Below, piece by piece: positions 40,660-50,985 of a stretch of 59,822 nt of DNA. This DNA comes from Isotricha intestinalis. Lineage: Eukaryota; Ciliophora; Litostomatea; Vestibuliferida; Isotrichidae. The first letter of the stretch is position 1; each line of letters opens with the position of its first letter. The position numbers were made by a program, and so were the translations under genes. Location: positions 1 through 59,822 of the forward strand of contig JAJJLU010000379.1 in assembly GCA_023807065.1 (NCBI GenBank), given 5' to 3'. The notes below the pieces were generated by a model that did no database searches, was not told where the DNA came from, and saw only the letters and a program-made list of their open reading frames with translations.

Positions 40660-41103
40660 TCTCAATATATTAATTCAAGGGAATCCTTATTTCTGAACCT
40701 TCCATTATCATTAATTTGTGATTTATACAATTCATCTAATTTCATTAATTCCATAGGAGTTAATTTTTCAGAATAAATGTTAAAATATGTTTAAAAACAT
40801 TATAACCAGTAAACCCAATACTCTCTCTATCAAAATATTAAAAGATTATTAAAATTCTTTATTCTTCTCTTGATTCATTATCATCAATTTTTATATCAAC
40901 CATTAAAATTATCTAATTCAACAAATCCATCTTCTTCATTTTTTTTATCTATATTTCATTAAATTCTTTATCATTAAAATTTTCCTAATGTTTTCATCAT
41001 TCCTCCTATTCCTATAGTACTTATTTTTCTATCTTCATCTTTGAAACATACTGAAATACTGTTTTATAATCATCTATTTCTTCTATTGTTAATTTGTTTC
41101 CAT
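40660..41103 (-). pseudogene. Decayed calmodulin/centrin-like EF-hand gene
   Basis: Read on the minus strand in shifting frames, the segment gives the calmodulin layout in order. First an N-terminal helix NKLTIEEIDDYKTVFQ, then a loop DEDRKISTIGIGGMMKTLG (compare DKDGDGTI..KEL..VMRSLG). A second loop DKKNEEDGFVELDNF follows, then FDRESIGFTGYNVFKHIL, then LTPMELMKLDELYKSQINDN. At least four frame changes and several TAA/TAG codons interrupt it, and no GTAA..TAG introns of the local size repair it. Thus all four EF-hand positions are traceable but no functional protein is possible. Close to a canonical calmodulin in spacing; centrin is the alternative. Confidence 0.7.
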
Positions 41104-41207
41104 TTCTATTTAAATTATTAATTTTATTTTTTTAAAATTTTTTTATTGTTTTTACTTATATTTATGATATTATTTTTATATTTTGTTTAATAAAACAATT
41201 TGTTTTT

Positions 41208-42866
41208 TTAATTGCTTTTTAATAGATTGGTTGTTATTATTTGGATTGAAGGAGAAAGTGAATTTTTACTTTGTGATATTAATTTTTGTAGAAGCGTTTT
41301 ATATAATTTTTTTTTGTTGTTTTTGTTTATAGAATATAGTAAAATAATTCTTTTTATTATATCTTCTAGGTTTTGAGATGATAGTATATTTATTTCTTCA
41401 TTAGGAATATTTAATAAATAATTTATTAAATTATCATCATTTAATATTAAATTTGGAATTTGGGTATTTATATTATTGTTATTTTCTTGGACTATATGAT
41501 TTAAATTTGGATTTTGGCTTTTTAAAAAGGTATTTTGTTCACTTTGATTAATATTATTTAATTTATTGTCTATTAAATTATAATTTTGATTCATAAAACT
41601 TTGTAAATCACTAACAAGAGATATTAATTTAGTATTTCTTTCATTAATACAATTCATTTCATTTGTTATATCATCTAAACTTTTAAAATTATTTTGATTA
41701 TTTTTTGAATTAAAATCATTATCATTATTATCATTAATATTATCATTTTCACTGACATTATTACTGTTTTTATGGTTAATAGTATCATATATTATATTAT
41801 CATCTAGAATCTCAGTATTATATCTTTTTTGAACTAAAATAAATTCTTTTTTATCTTTATTTAACTTATCTTGTCTAATTAAATTGATAAATTCATTTTG
41901 ACTTTTTTTAGTTTCATGGAAATTATACGTTAAATTATTTTTATCATAATTTTTAACTTCTTCTTCTAATATATTTAAAATATTCATTGATATCATTCTA
42001 ACACTTTTATTTTTATCGTTTTTTATTAATTTAACATAATATATAATATCATCTATAAATTCATAAATTTCATATCTATTAAAAAATATTAAATTATAAA
42101 TAATATCCAGTAAACTTTTTTTTAAATTATATTCAAGATTTAATCCTTTATTTTGTTCAATTAATAATAAAATTTTTTTCATTGTTTCTTTAGCATGAGG
42201 AGAATATAATTTTTTAACTTTAATTAAAAGTATTAATAAACTTTTTAAAACTTCATTTTTTGCATAATAGCCTTTTTTATTTAAAACACAAATATGATTA
42301 GTTAAGACATAAGAAATTCTTTCAATCAAATGTTCATCAGTTAATAAATTAATACTATTATTAATATATTGATATAACATTAAATTACCACAAACTTGAT
42401 GATATCTTTTTAAATCTAAATCCTTTATTTCATAAAATTTGGAAGTATAATAACTTAATAAATCAAAGCAAAATTCAATAAATAAATTATCATTTATTAA
42501 ATTATTATTATCATATTCTTGAACTTGAATTATTATATCTCCAAAAATTTTAGATATATATTCAAATATTGATTCTGTTGTATGATTAATATTATCTGAT
42601 AAGATTAATAAAATTTTTGGTAAATAATTTATATATTGTTGACTTATAAACATTAAAGGAAGTAATATTAAAGATTCTTTTTTTTCTATTCCATTTAATT
42701 TTTTTGTATAATCACTTAATTCTTTTATTATAAATAAACATTTATCTTTTGTATATGTATCTCTTATTAAATTTTTAAATAATTCTAAACCTACTTGTAA
42801 AGTACTTTGACGTGATATTTTATCATATATATTAACCAATCTTGCTCTTAATTCAGTTAAACTCAT
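41208..42866 (-). CDS. TORTIFOLIA/TOG-like microtubule-associated protein
   Basis: 552 aa. The first ~300 residues form a HEAT-like helical array beginning LRARLVNIYDKISRQSTLQV, GLELFKNLIRD and KKESLILLPLMFISQQYI, then IYEFIDDIIYYVKLIKNDKNKSVRMISMNIL. The register, and the 'ESI..L..' element of the second repeat, resemble the N-terminal TOG-type array of plant TORTIFOLIA1/SPIRAL2 proteins, which bind microtubules. Residues 330-420 are an Asn-rich linker followed by a short coiled coil (ERNTKLISLVSDLQSF). The C-terminal 100 residues are a separate helical unit. Resemblance is by pattern; an unrelated HEAT protein remains possible. Probable role: microtubule binding in cortex or cilia (inference). 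Confidence 0.6.
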   Translation of the reverse strand: MSLTELRARLVNIYDKISRQSTLQVGLELFKNLIRDTYTKDKCLFIIKELSDYTKKLNGIEKKESLILLPLMFISQQYINYLPKILLILSDNINHTTESIFEYISKIFGDIIIQVQEYDNNNLINDNLFIEFCFDLLSYYTSKFYEIKDLDLKRYHQVCGNLMLYQYINNSINLLTDEHLIERISYVLTNHICVLNKKGYYAKNEVLKSLLILLIKVKKLYSPHAKETMKKILLLIEQNKGLNLEYNLKKSLLDIIYNLIFFNRYEIYEFIDDIIYYVKLIKNDKNKSVRMISMNILNILEEEVKNYDKNNLTYNFHETKKSQNEFINLIRQDKLNKDKKEFILVQKRYNTEILDDNIIYDTINHKNSNNVSENDNINDNNDNDFNSKNNQNNFKSLDDITNEMNCINERNTKLISLVSDLQSFMNQNYNLIDNKLNNINQSEQNTFLKSQNPNLNHIVQENNNNINTQIPNLILNDDNLINYLLNIPNEEINILSSQNLEDIIKRIILLYSINKNNKKKLYKTLLQKLISQSKNSLSPSIQIITTNLLKSN

Positions 42867-43276
42867 TTTTAATTTAATTAGAAAAAATAATAATTATATA
42901 TCAATCAAATATGTTTTATCTTTTATAAATAAAGTAAATTAATTTAAAAATAAATGTAATATAATTATTTATATCTTAAATGAAATGTAATTATTAATTT
43001 TTATATTGATTGTCTTTAAATCAATGAAATGTCTTTTAATGATTTATTAATTATTTAATATAGTAAATCTTTTTAATTTAAATTATAATTTACTCAACCA
43101 TCAAATTTTTTTATTTTATTTATATTCCCAAAGGCTTTTCTTTCAAAGTATTTTCAAATTTTAATTTCAAATAATTTAATTAAAAATCAAAAAGACTTAA
43201 ATTTTACTCTAATTCCATTAAAAAAAAATATTTTACTTTTTTTATTAAATTTATAAAGAAAATTATCAATATATAA
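42867..43276. other. Divergent promoter spacer
   Basis: 410 bp between the divergent starts of the TOG-like and FHA genes, the longest divergent spacer here. It is A/T-rich with a few slightly GC-richer words (TTCCCAAAGGCTT) but no coding frame, RNA gene or repeat. Confidence 0.45.
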
Positions 43277-44698
43277 ATGACTACAATGATTAAAAATTTT
43301 TTCCAATGTTGTGGAAATAAAATAGAAAAAAAAGAAGAAACTTTTAATAGTGTACAATCAAATTTAAAAAGTGATTCTCAAAATGAAGAAAAAAATGATA
43401 AAATAAAAACATGTAATACAAATTCAAAAAATACAAATAACAAAGAAGAATCAAACCAAAAACGTTATTCATTTATATCAAATATAACATATAAATCAAA
43501 AGAAAATTCAGACATCAATTATAAAGAAAATAATAAGAAAGAGAATAATTCTTTTATATTTAATATAGATTCTTCTTTTAAAGAAAATAAACATTTTATA
43601 AATAGTAAAATTCATCAATTTACAACTTTAAGTTTTACTCATATAGAAGAAAATAATAATAATAGTAATTTTAAAAGAAGAATTTCTTTAACTGAAATGA
43701 ATGGCAATTTAAATAATAAAAATCCTTTTTTTTTTGATAGTAACATTATAGAAAAAAATTATTATTTTGAAAACAGTAAAAAATCATTCATTTCTTCTTT
43801 TTCAAATTCAGATAAAAAAATCAAAAAAGAATTAAAGGGAATAATAATAGATAATAAAAATCATATAAATTATTTTGATAATATTAAAAATATCAAGAAA
43901 ATAAAACCAATGAAAGTAAATGTTAATAGTGATATTATTATAGTTGATGAAGAAATAGAATTAGCTCCAAAATTAATTTTAACAGATATGAAAAATGGAA
44001 ATTTATTTAATGGAAGAGTTATTAAAATTGATGCTTCTGGTTATGCAGAAAGTCTAAGAGGAAAAAGAGATGGAAAAACTTATTTTGGAATAAAAAATGA
44101 ATTGAGTGAAAAATCAAATAATGATATTAATATTAATTTAAATAGTAATATCATAAATATTGAACAATTATTTGTTATATTTTATGATAGGAAAAAAACT
44201 CGTTATTATATTCAATATTTAAATAAAGATTTTAATAAAAATAAATTATTTATGACAGTGAGAATATTTAATGAACTTTTTATAAATAAAGAAGAAATGA
44301 GATTATTGTATTTAATATTAGGTAAAATACTAATAACAATATCAATAGGAGAAGAAGATGATTTATGCTTGAAATTATATAACAATACATCATCAAACCC
44401 AGAAAATAGAAGAATATTAGAATACAATTATAAAATAAAAGATTCTCCGATAACAATAGGAAGAGAAAAATGTTCAATTATAATAGACAATAATTATATT
44501 TCTAGAGTTCATACTACTTTAATTTATAGTAATAATAATAAATGGTGTTTAATTGATGGAAATGAAAAAAGAAAACATAGTACTCATGGTACTTGGATTA
44601 TTTTAAGCAATAATTTATTTGAATTAAATCCTATGAATGATAATTATGAAGTTAAAATTGGAGAACAAATTTTTAATATTTCTATTCAAACTGAATAA
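43277..44698 (+). CDS. FHA-domain protein with N-terminal Cys pair
   Basis: 473 aa. The start MTTMIKNFFQCCGNK carries a vicinal Cys pair suited to palmitoylation, although there is no Gly2. Residues 20-215 are Ser/Asn/Lys-rich and disordered. Residues about 217-375 form an ordered part of unknown family (DEEIELAPKLILTDM, GRVIKIDASGYAESLRGKRD). The C-terminal ~95 residues are an FHA domain: SPITIGREKCSIIID, NNYISRVHTTLIYS and STHGTWI, with the phospho-Thr-binding Arg, Ser and Asn/Thr positions present. It should bind phosphothreonine peptides. It probably acts as a signalling adaptor at a membrane or at the cortex (inference). Confidence 0.8.
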   Translation: MTTMIKNFFQCCGNKIEKKEETFNSVQSNLKSDSQNEEKNDKIKTCNTNSKNTNNKEESNQKRYSFISNITYKSKENSDINYKENNKKENNSFIFNIDSSFKENKHFINSKIHQFTTLSFTHIEENNNNSNFKRRISLTEMNGNLNNKNPFFFDSNIIEKNYYFENSKKSFISSFSNSDKKIKKELKGIIIDNKNHINYFDNIKNIKKIKPMKVNVNSDIIIVDEEIELAPKLILTDMKNGNLFNGRVIKIDASGYAESLRGKRDGKTYFGIKNELSEKSNNDININLNSNIINIEQLFVIFYDRKKTRYYIQYLNKDFNKNKLFMTVRIFNELFINKEEMRLLYLILGKILITISIGEEDDLCLKLYNNTSSNPENRRILEYNYKIKDSPITIGREKCSIIIDNNYISRVHTTLIYSNNNKWCLIDGNEKRKHSTHGTWIILSNNLFELNPMNDNYEVKIGEQIFNISIQTE

Positions 44699-45784
44699 AT
44701 ATTATTTCTTTGTTATTGTATGTTTGAATTGTAAATTGAGCTAATTAAATCAATAAAATGTTATTATTAACTATTATTATTTTATATTATTGTATTTTGA
44801 TTGCTTTTAAGAGTTATAATGTTAAATTAAAATAAATCATTTTTATTATTTTCTTATAATTAATGAAAAAATTAAAATTTTTGAATTAGATTTATTTAAT
44901 ATATATATATTTCTCTTTATATTTATATTTAATATTTCTAATTCTTTTTTATGTTAATATTTTATATATTTTAATATATTCTTCTTCTCTTTTATCAACT
45001 TGAATCATAGTTTCATTTTTAATTTTTTATTTTCAGAAAGGAATAACTGAATTTAAAAAGATATTTTTTTAATGAATCTAATTATTATCAGAGATTGAAA
45101 TATATGGTATATGAGAAATTTTTTTAAGAACAAGAGGAGCTGTTTAAATTCTTAAAAGCAACTAAATGAAGGAAAAGAGAGAAGTGGTGGGTTAAGATTT
45201 GGGAAATGGAGAAGGTGAGATAAAATTACATGTGGCTTTTAGGTATTATTAAAAAAATCATTTCTTTTGAATGGCTATATATATTACTCCAAAGATGATA
45301 TGGTCATCTATGAAAATTGATAAAGCAGAATATAAAAGTTTTTTTGTATATTGTTTTATATATTTAATTTGAAAAAACATAATAAATGTAATAAATTATA
45401 AAAATAATAAAATATTAATTCAATTATAATTACTTATTTAATATACCAAAATTCAACAAAAAATATAATTAATTGTCATAATTATTAAATCAAATTTTTT
45501 TATAAAACTTCATATAAATAAAAGACTTTTTTCTAGGTTTATTATTATCAATAACAAATAAATTAATTTTATTCCTTATATTATTTTTTTTATTTATTTA
45601 TTATAATTATTTCTCTCTTATTATATAATGAAATCAAATTTTATTCCTAGACCACAATTTTTATTTATTTTTTTCATTTATTTTTATTTTTTAATATAAA
45701 ATAAAATTCATATTAGTAAAAAAAATAAATTATCAACAAAAATTTATATATTAAGAATTATTATTTTTGTTTAGACTAAGAAAA
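44699..45784. other. Long intergenic region with a gene remnant
   Basis: 1.09 kb between two plus-strand genes, the longest spacer in the window. A GC-richer patch at about 45120-45250 belongs to the remnant at 45097-45372. The flanks are plain A/T; the last ~150 bp precede the Cys-rich receptor gene and must carry its promoter. Confidence 0.5.
45097..45372 (+). pseudogene. Degraded coding remnant, possibly C2-like
   Basis: One frame gives non-random peptides separated by stops: EIFLRTRGAV, MKEKREVVG, DLGNGEGEIKLHVAFRYY and MAIYITPKMIWSSMKIDKAEY. Stops are TGA, TAA, TAA, TAA, TAA and TGA in one unbroken register, i.e. no frame changes. The Gly-Glu-rich strand 'GNGEGEIKLHVAF' resembles the last strands of a C2 domain, but that is weak. 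Most of the stops are single transitions from Gln or Arg codons. The patch is noticeably GC-richer than its surroundings, which argues that it was recently coding. Confidence 0.4.
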
Positions 45785-48700
45785 ATGGTGTCAAAATTCA
45801 CTTTATTTCTTATGATGATTTTCCTTCAATATTGTAATAATTCAGAAATTGAAAGTGATTTCCTAACTTTAATTCCAGATGGATATTATTATTTTATTGA
45901 AACATATTATGAAAATTCTGAATTTAGATTATTATTTTCATATTCAAAAAATTCAGTTGTCCATAATATAGTATATGATGAAAAGAACAATGAAATAAAA
46001 ACAAATAAGATAAATCCATATACATATAATTCAAAGGGTAATTTAAAGAAATTAATAAATAGAAATGAATTTATATATGTAACTAAAAATTCCATTTTAT
46101 TTAATTTTGAAAGTGATTATCATGAAATAAATGATTATCAAATTTCAGTTTATTTATCTGATGTTGCATGTTTACTTGATGATTCTTTTGTCATCGTTCA
46201 TTCAGTTAAAAAGAAATTAATTGTTGAAAATTATGATTCTTCTTATAATTTAATAGATAAATTTGATTTAAGTGAAAAAATCTCATTTTCAACTTTTAAG
46301 TTAATAGGTATTTCAACTAATAAATATTTATTAATTACAAATTATAAAAATAAAAAAGAAATCATATATTGTATAGAAACTCCTTCAAATAATATAATTT
46401 CAAATGAAACTTTATCATTCAATAATATAATATGGGAAAGTCTTGATTATTTAAGAAAAGATTCAATTGAAGAAATTTTAGTTTGTTTCGGATATTCAAA
46501 TAAAAGAATAGAATGTGGGAATTTAACATACAACAATAATATCGATTTAATTTCTATATCAAATTTAAAGGATATGTTTCTTGAATGCGACTTAAATATA
46601 AATAATTATAAATTAAATAAATTACACTCCTCTTCAAATTATTGGGATTTCGGAATTATATGTAGTAATAAAAATAAATTTGTTTTTTCAATATTTTCAG
46701 GACAAACATTAGAAATAAAAAGTAAATATAAAAATTTTTATATGAATTTTAATGATAAAGAATATTCAAATCCAAATTTAGTTTATTTCCCTTTAATTGA
46801 CTATGGCATTTATTTCAAAGAAAATAACGACATTAAATTTAGTTTTATAGAAAAAGCCATTTGTAAAAATTTTCAAATGTCAAACATTCCAATAAACAAA
46901 GAATTCTATTTATATTTTCAATCTTATATATTTCAACCAATTATTCCTATTGAAAATTTAGAGTTTAGAATAATTACAACAATTCCAAATACTATAAAGA
47001 TATATTCAAGTCAATTTGAATATGAATCATTTTCATTAATTAACGTAGAACAAAGAGTTACAATTTATTCTTCTCAAACTGGTAATTTTACTATGAATTA
47101 TAATACCGAAGGAAATAATAATAAAATATGTCAAATTAATTATGAATTTATTTCTGAATGCCCAAATGATATTTGCAATGAATGTGATTCTAATTTCAAA
47201 TGTATAGAATGTAATTATTTGAATGGATATTATAAATATTTAGAAAATAATAAAGTTATTTGTTTAACAAAAAATGAAATTCAAGATAATTTTTATATTG
47301 AAGATTATATTATTGAAGAATGTGATAAATCTTGTTCTCAATGTGATAACAAAAATTCTTGTATATATTGTAATCAAAATGAAGATGATGAAAATAAAAA
47401 ATATTATTTTACTGAAGATCAAATATGTTTGACTAAACAATATGCTTTAAACAATGGATATTATTTTAATGAAACAACAGAAACATTTTCATATTGTATT
47501 GATGGATGTAGAACTTGTAATGGAAAAGGAAGTGAAAATAATATGAATTGTGCAATTTATTCTTCTTCAGAAAAACAATGTTTAGATAATTATTATAAAG
47601 TTTCTAATTTTCCTTCTGAATGTTGGTCATTAGAGAAAATTAAAAATGATGATAATTATGTTTTTAATGAAGAAAAACAATTAATTGAATATTGTGATTC
47701 AAGTTGTATTGGTTGTAAAGATAATAAATATAAATGTATTGATTGTCGAGTTAATTATTATAAAATTGATAAATATTATGATATTAATAGTGAATGTTAT
47801 GATACTCCTCCTTTAAACTATTATTTGGATAGATATTATTATTCACTTTGTTACGAAAGTTGTTCTTCTTGTTTGACAAAAGGAAATAACTTTGATAATA
47901 AATGTATAAAATGTAAAGAAGGTTATCAAAAAAATAAGTTAAAAGAAACAAATTGTAATAGAATATGTGAGAATTATTGGTATTATAATAATAATAATAT
48001 CATATGTACAAATCATTGTCCAAATGATAAACCATTATTAATAGAAAATCAACAATGTGTATCAGATTGTAATAATTATATTAATAATTCAAATATAATA
48101 TTATATCAATTTAATAATGAATGTGTAAAAGAATGTCCATTTGGTTATTCAAAAAATGAAAAAAATCATAAATGCGAAAATATAAAGGACGAATGTTATT
48201 ATGAAAAATATCAATCAGAAATTCCATTAAAAAGTTTATCAAATGAAATAAATGGATTAGTATTAAATTATTCCAAATATTATAATGAAAGAGAAAATAT
48301 AGTAGTATATATGGAAAATATAAAAGAGCAATATACAACATTAATATATAAATCAAATGTGTGTGTTTCATTTCTAAATCATTTATCAAAATTAGATTTA
48401 TTAAATTGTCCTAAAAAACTTCGTGAATATTATAATCTTCCTTCTAATTCTCCTTTAATAATATTAAAAACTGATGTAACTTCAAATCCAAATAGTGATT
48501 CAATTGGCTATTCAATTTATTCTAATAATGGAGAAAGATTAGATTCTTCAATTTGTCAAAATGAAAAAATTCAAATTACAATTCCTATTAATGAAATTAA
48601 TGCAGGTAATATTAATTTAGCTAAATTTTTTTCTGATAATGGAATTGATATATATAATATTAATGATGCTTTTTTTAATGATATTTGCTTGAGATTTACT

Positions 48701-50515
48701 TCTGAAAATGGAAAAGATGTTCCTTTGAATGAAAGAAAAAGGTATTTCCAAAATATTTCTGTTTGTCAAAATGATTGTTCTTATAAAGAAATTAATTTTA
48801 CTTCAATGGAAGCTGTTTGTGATTGCAATATTAAAACCAATTTTGTTATTGAAATTTTAAATAATTCTCTTACTAATGATATTGTAGATTTGGTTTCAAC
48901 TGCAAATTTTGAATTATTTAAATGTTATAAAAATGTTTTTAATAAAAGAGAATTAAAAAATATTGGAGGATGGATTATTTTTGTTTTTATTGTTATTCAA
49001 ATTATTTTTACTTTTCTATATTATAAGAATGGAATTGATAAATTATATAAATATTTATCTCAATATATTTATTCTGCTGAACCTTGTCCTCCAAGAAAAA
49101 GAAATTTAAAGTTCAATGATTATATTAATGATCGAATAGAAGAAGCAGAAGAAAACAATAATAATGAAAGATTAAATTCTAATTACAATCATAAAGAAAG
49201 TATTTCAAGAATGAAAAGTACAGAGAATTATAATCAATCAACAAAAATGAAAACATCTTCAAAATATAAAAATAAGAATAGTAGAAATTTATCTAATTTA
49301 AAAAACATTTCATCTCCTAAATTTGATTTTTTTAATAATTTAATGGATAATAATGAATATTTAAGAAATGCTAAAATTATCTCAATTTTTAATTTAACAT
49401 CTTCAAAGAAAAAAAGAAGAGCATTAGAAAATAAAGAAACTCCTAAAAAAAAAAGAATAAATTTAATAACAAAAGAAAAAACAATTAACAATGTAACAAA
49501 TTCAAATAATGAATCCTCATCAAAAAATATGAAGAGTTTTTCTTCTTCAAAAACATTAATGGCAAATTCCTTTTTAAACACTCAAAAATCAAAAAATGAA
49601 AGTTTCGATTCTTCAATTTCATCAAGTAGTTCAAATAACTCAAATTCAGATAATTCAAATATAAATGATATAAATAATATTAATAAGACTGATAATAATA
49701 ATAATGATAATAATAAAAATTCAAATAATATTGAAAGACAAAGAGATAGTATAATTAGAAGAAGAGGAGGAATAAGTGATATGAGGGAAATTCAAGAAAG
49801 ACGAGTAAGTATTAAAGAAGAAATTTTTGAAGAAAATGAATTAAATGAAATGTCTGTGGAAGACGCTATAAAATATGATAAAAGAAATTTCTGTATTTTT
49901 TATTGGGGTTTATTAAAAAAACATCAAGATATTATTAATTTATTTTTCAATATTAATCCTCTACAATCTTTTCATATTAAAATTATATCTTATATATTTG
50001 AAGTTTCTTTTTATTTTTTTATTACTGCTCTATTCTTTGATGAAAGTTATATTAGTTCAGAAATACATTCAAAAGGAAAAAGTTTTAAATTAATTACTTT
50101 AATACAAAATGAAATTGGAAGATGTATTTATTCTTCTATTGTTAATGTTTTAGGAGGAATGTTATCAAAATGTATTGCAGTTTATACTAAAAGATTAGAA
50201 TTCTTAATTAAAGCTGAGAAAAATAAAGATAAATTTATTAGACAAAGTAATTCTATTTTATGTAGTATGAAACATTTAAATGTCTTTTTTCTTGTTATTA
50301 ATTTTATTCTTATTTTAACTTTTTGGTATTATATTTCAGCTTTTTGTGATGTAATGTATAATACTAGAATTAATTGGATTGAAGGTACTACAATTACTTT
50401 TTTTATTATGAATACTTTACCTTTTATTTCCTGTTTTATAATTACTTTTTTTAGGTATTTAGGAAAAGGTAGATATTTTGGATTTTTATATAAATTAAGT
50501 CAATGGATTATGTAA
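45785..50515 (+). CDS. Cys-rich multi-membrane receptor-like protein
   Basis: 1576 aa starting at the ATG in AAAAATGG, chosen because it gives an ideal signal peptide (MVSKFTLFLMMIFLQYCNN); the frame stays open six codons further to a TTG. Residues 25-460 are a beta-rich ectodomain. Residues about 465-790 form a furin/growth-factor-receptor-type Cys-rich region with repeated CxxC and C-x2-C-x(10-14)-C units (CNECDSNFKCIEC, CIGCKDNKYKCIDC). A second ectodomain part follows. One span lies at about 1062-1085 (GWIIFVFIVIQIIFTFL), then a ~270-residue disordered cytosolic region, then a C-terminal bundle of about four spans (1400-1570). This architecture is common in ciliates; the ligand and function are unknown. 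Confidence 0.8.
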   Translation: MVSKFTLFLMMIFLQYCNNSEIESDFLTLIPDGYYYFIETYYENSEFRLLFSYSKNSVVHNIVYDEKNNEIKTNKINPYTYNSKGNLKKLINRNEFIYVTKNSILFNFESDYHEINDYQISVYLSDVACLLDDSFVIVHSVKKKLIVENYDSSYNLIDKFDLSEKISFSTFKLIGISTNKYLLITNYKNKKEIIYCIETPSNNIISNETLSFNNIIWESLDYLRKDSIEEILVCFGYSNKRIECGNLTYNNNIDLISISNLKDMFLECDLNINNYKLNKLHSSSNYWDFGIICSNKNKFVFSIFSGQTLEIKSKYKNFYMNFNDKEYSNPNLVYFPLIDYGIYFKENNDIKFSFIEKAICKNFQMSNIPINKEFYLYFQSYIFQPIIPIENLEFRIITTIPNTIKIYSSQFEYESFSLINVEQRVTIYSSQTGNFTMNYNTEGNNNKICQINYEFISECPNDICNECDSNFKCIECNYLNGYYKYLENNKVICLTKNEIQDNFYIEDYIIEECDKSCSQCDNKNSCIYCNQNEDDENKKYYFTEDQICLTKQYALNNGYYFNETTETFSYCIDGCRTCNGKGSENNMNCAIYSSSEKQCLDNYYKVSNFPSECWSLEKIKNDDNYVFNEEKQLIEYCDSSCIGCKDNKYKCIDCRVNYYKIDKYYDINSECYDTPPLNYYLDRYYYSLCYESCSSCLTKGNNFDNKCIKCKEGYQKNKLKETNCNRICENYWYYNNNNIICTNHCPNDKPLLIENQQCVSDCNNYINNSNIILYQFNNECVKECPFGYSKNEKNHKCENIKDECYYEKYQSEIPLKSLSNEINGLVLNYSKYYNERENIVVYMENIKEQYTTLIYKSNVCVSFLNHLSKLDLLNCPKKLREYYNLPSNSPLIILKTDVTSNPNSDSIGYSIYSNNGERLDSSICQNEKIQITIPINEINAGNINLAKFFSDNGIDIYNINDAFFNDICLRFTSENGKDVPLNERKRYFQNISVCQNDCSYKEINFTSMEAVCDCNIKTNFVIEILNNSLTNDIVDLVSTANFELFKCYKNVFNKRELKNIGGWIIFVFIVIQIIFTFLYYKNGIDKLYKYLSQYIYSAEPCPPRKRNLKFNDYINDRIEEAEENNNNERLNSNYNHKESISRMKSTENYNQSTKMKTSSKYKNKNSRNLSNLKNISSPKFDFFNNLMDNNEYLRNAKIISIFNLTSSKKKRRALENKETPKKKRINLITKEKTINNVTNSNNESSSKNMKSFSSSKTLMANSFLNTQKSKNESFDSSISSSSSNNSNSDNSNINDINNINKTDNNNNDNNKNSNNIERQRDSIIRRRGGISDMREIQERRVSIKEEIFEENELNEMSVEDAIKYDKRNFCIFYWGLLKKHQDIINLFFNINPLQSFHIKIISYIFEVSFYFFITALFFDESYISSEIHSKGKSFKLITLIQNEIGRCIYSSIVNVLGGMLSKCIAVYTKRLEFLIKAEKNKDKFIRQSNSILCSMKHLNVFFLVINFILILTFWYYISAFCDVMYNTRINWIEGTTITFFIMNTLPFISCFIITFFRYLGKGRYFGFLYKLSQWIM

Positions 50516-50985
50516 ATTTAAATTTATATTTTTTATATTTTTAATATATATTTTTATGAATAAATTTTCCTTTTTTTTATATTATTTTTTATTATTCAAT
50601 AAAATCCGATTGATAATTTATTGAATCAGATATACATATGAAAATTATCAATTATAAAATCCCAAAATATAAGAATAATTTGATTAAATGAAAAAATAAA
50701 TGTTTGTTGGTCATTTATAAAAAATATATTCTAATTTCATTTGAATTATCTTTTGGAAGTTATTCGTCTACCACTGAACTTTTGTTTTTTATATTTACTT
50801 TAAGGAAAGATTTAAAAATTTTCAAAAGAAATAATTTTATTGACAATTCATGAACAAAAAGAGTCATTTAATAGGTGTTATTTTGGAAAATAATATTTCT
50901 TTTTTCATTAATATATTGATTGAAAATAATAATTAATATTTTAAAAAAATAAAAAAAAAATAAATTTAATTAAAATAAAATATAA
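50516..50985. other. Intergenic spacer
   Basis: 470 bp between two plus-strand genes. One patch (about 50740-50790) is slightly GC-richer (TTTTGGAAGTTATTCGTC) but gives no consistent reading frame in either strand and no tRNA-like fold. Nothing else seen. Confidence 0.45.

Noticed and set aside
45097..45372. An eIF4E-like reading (KWWVKIWEMEKV in another frame)
   Set aside because: The resemblance is one Trp-rich peptide; the register with DLGNGEGEIKLHVAF is more coherent and no further eIF4E motifs follow.
31047..45372. UAA as Gln code for the remnants
   Set aside because: Intact genes all end in TAA, and C-to-T decay of CAA codons explains TAA-rich remnants more simply; two stops at 45 kb are TGA.
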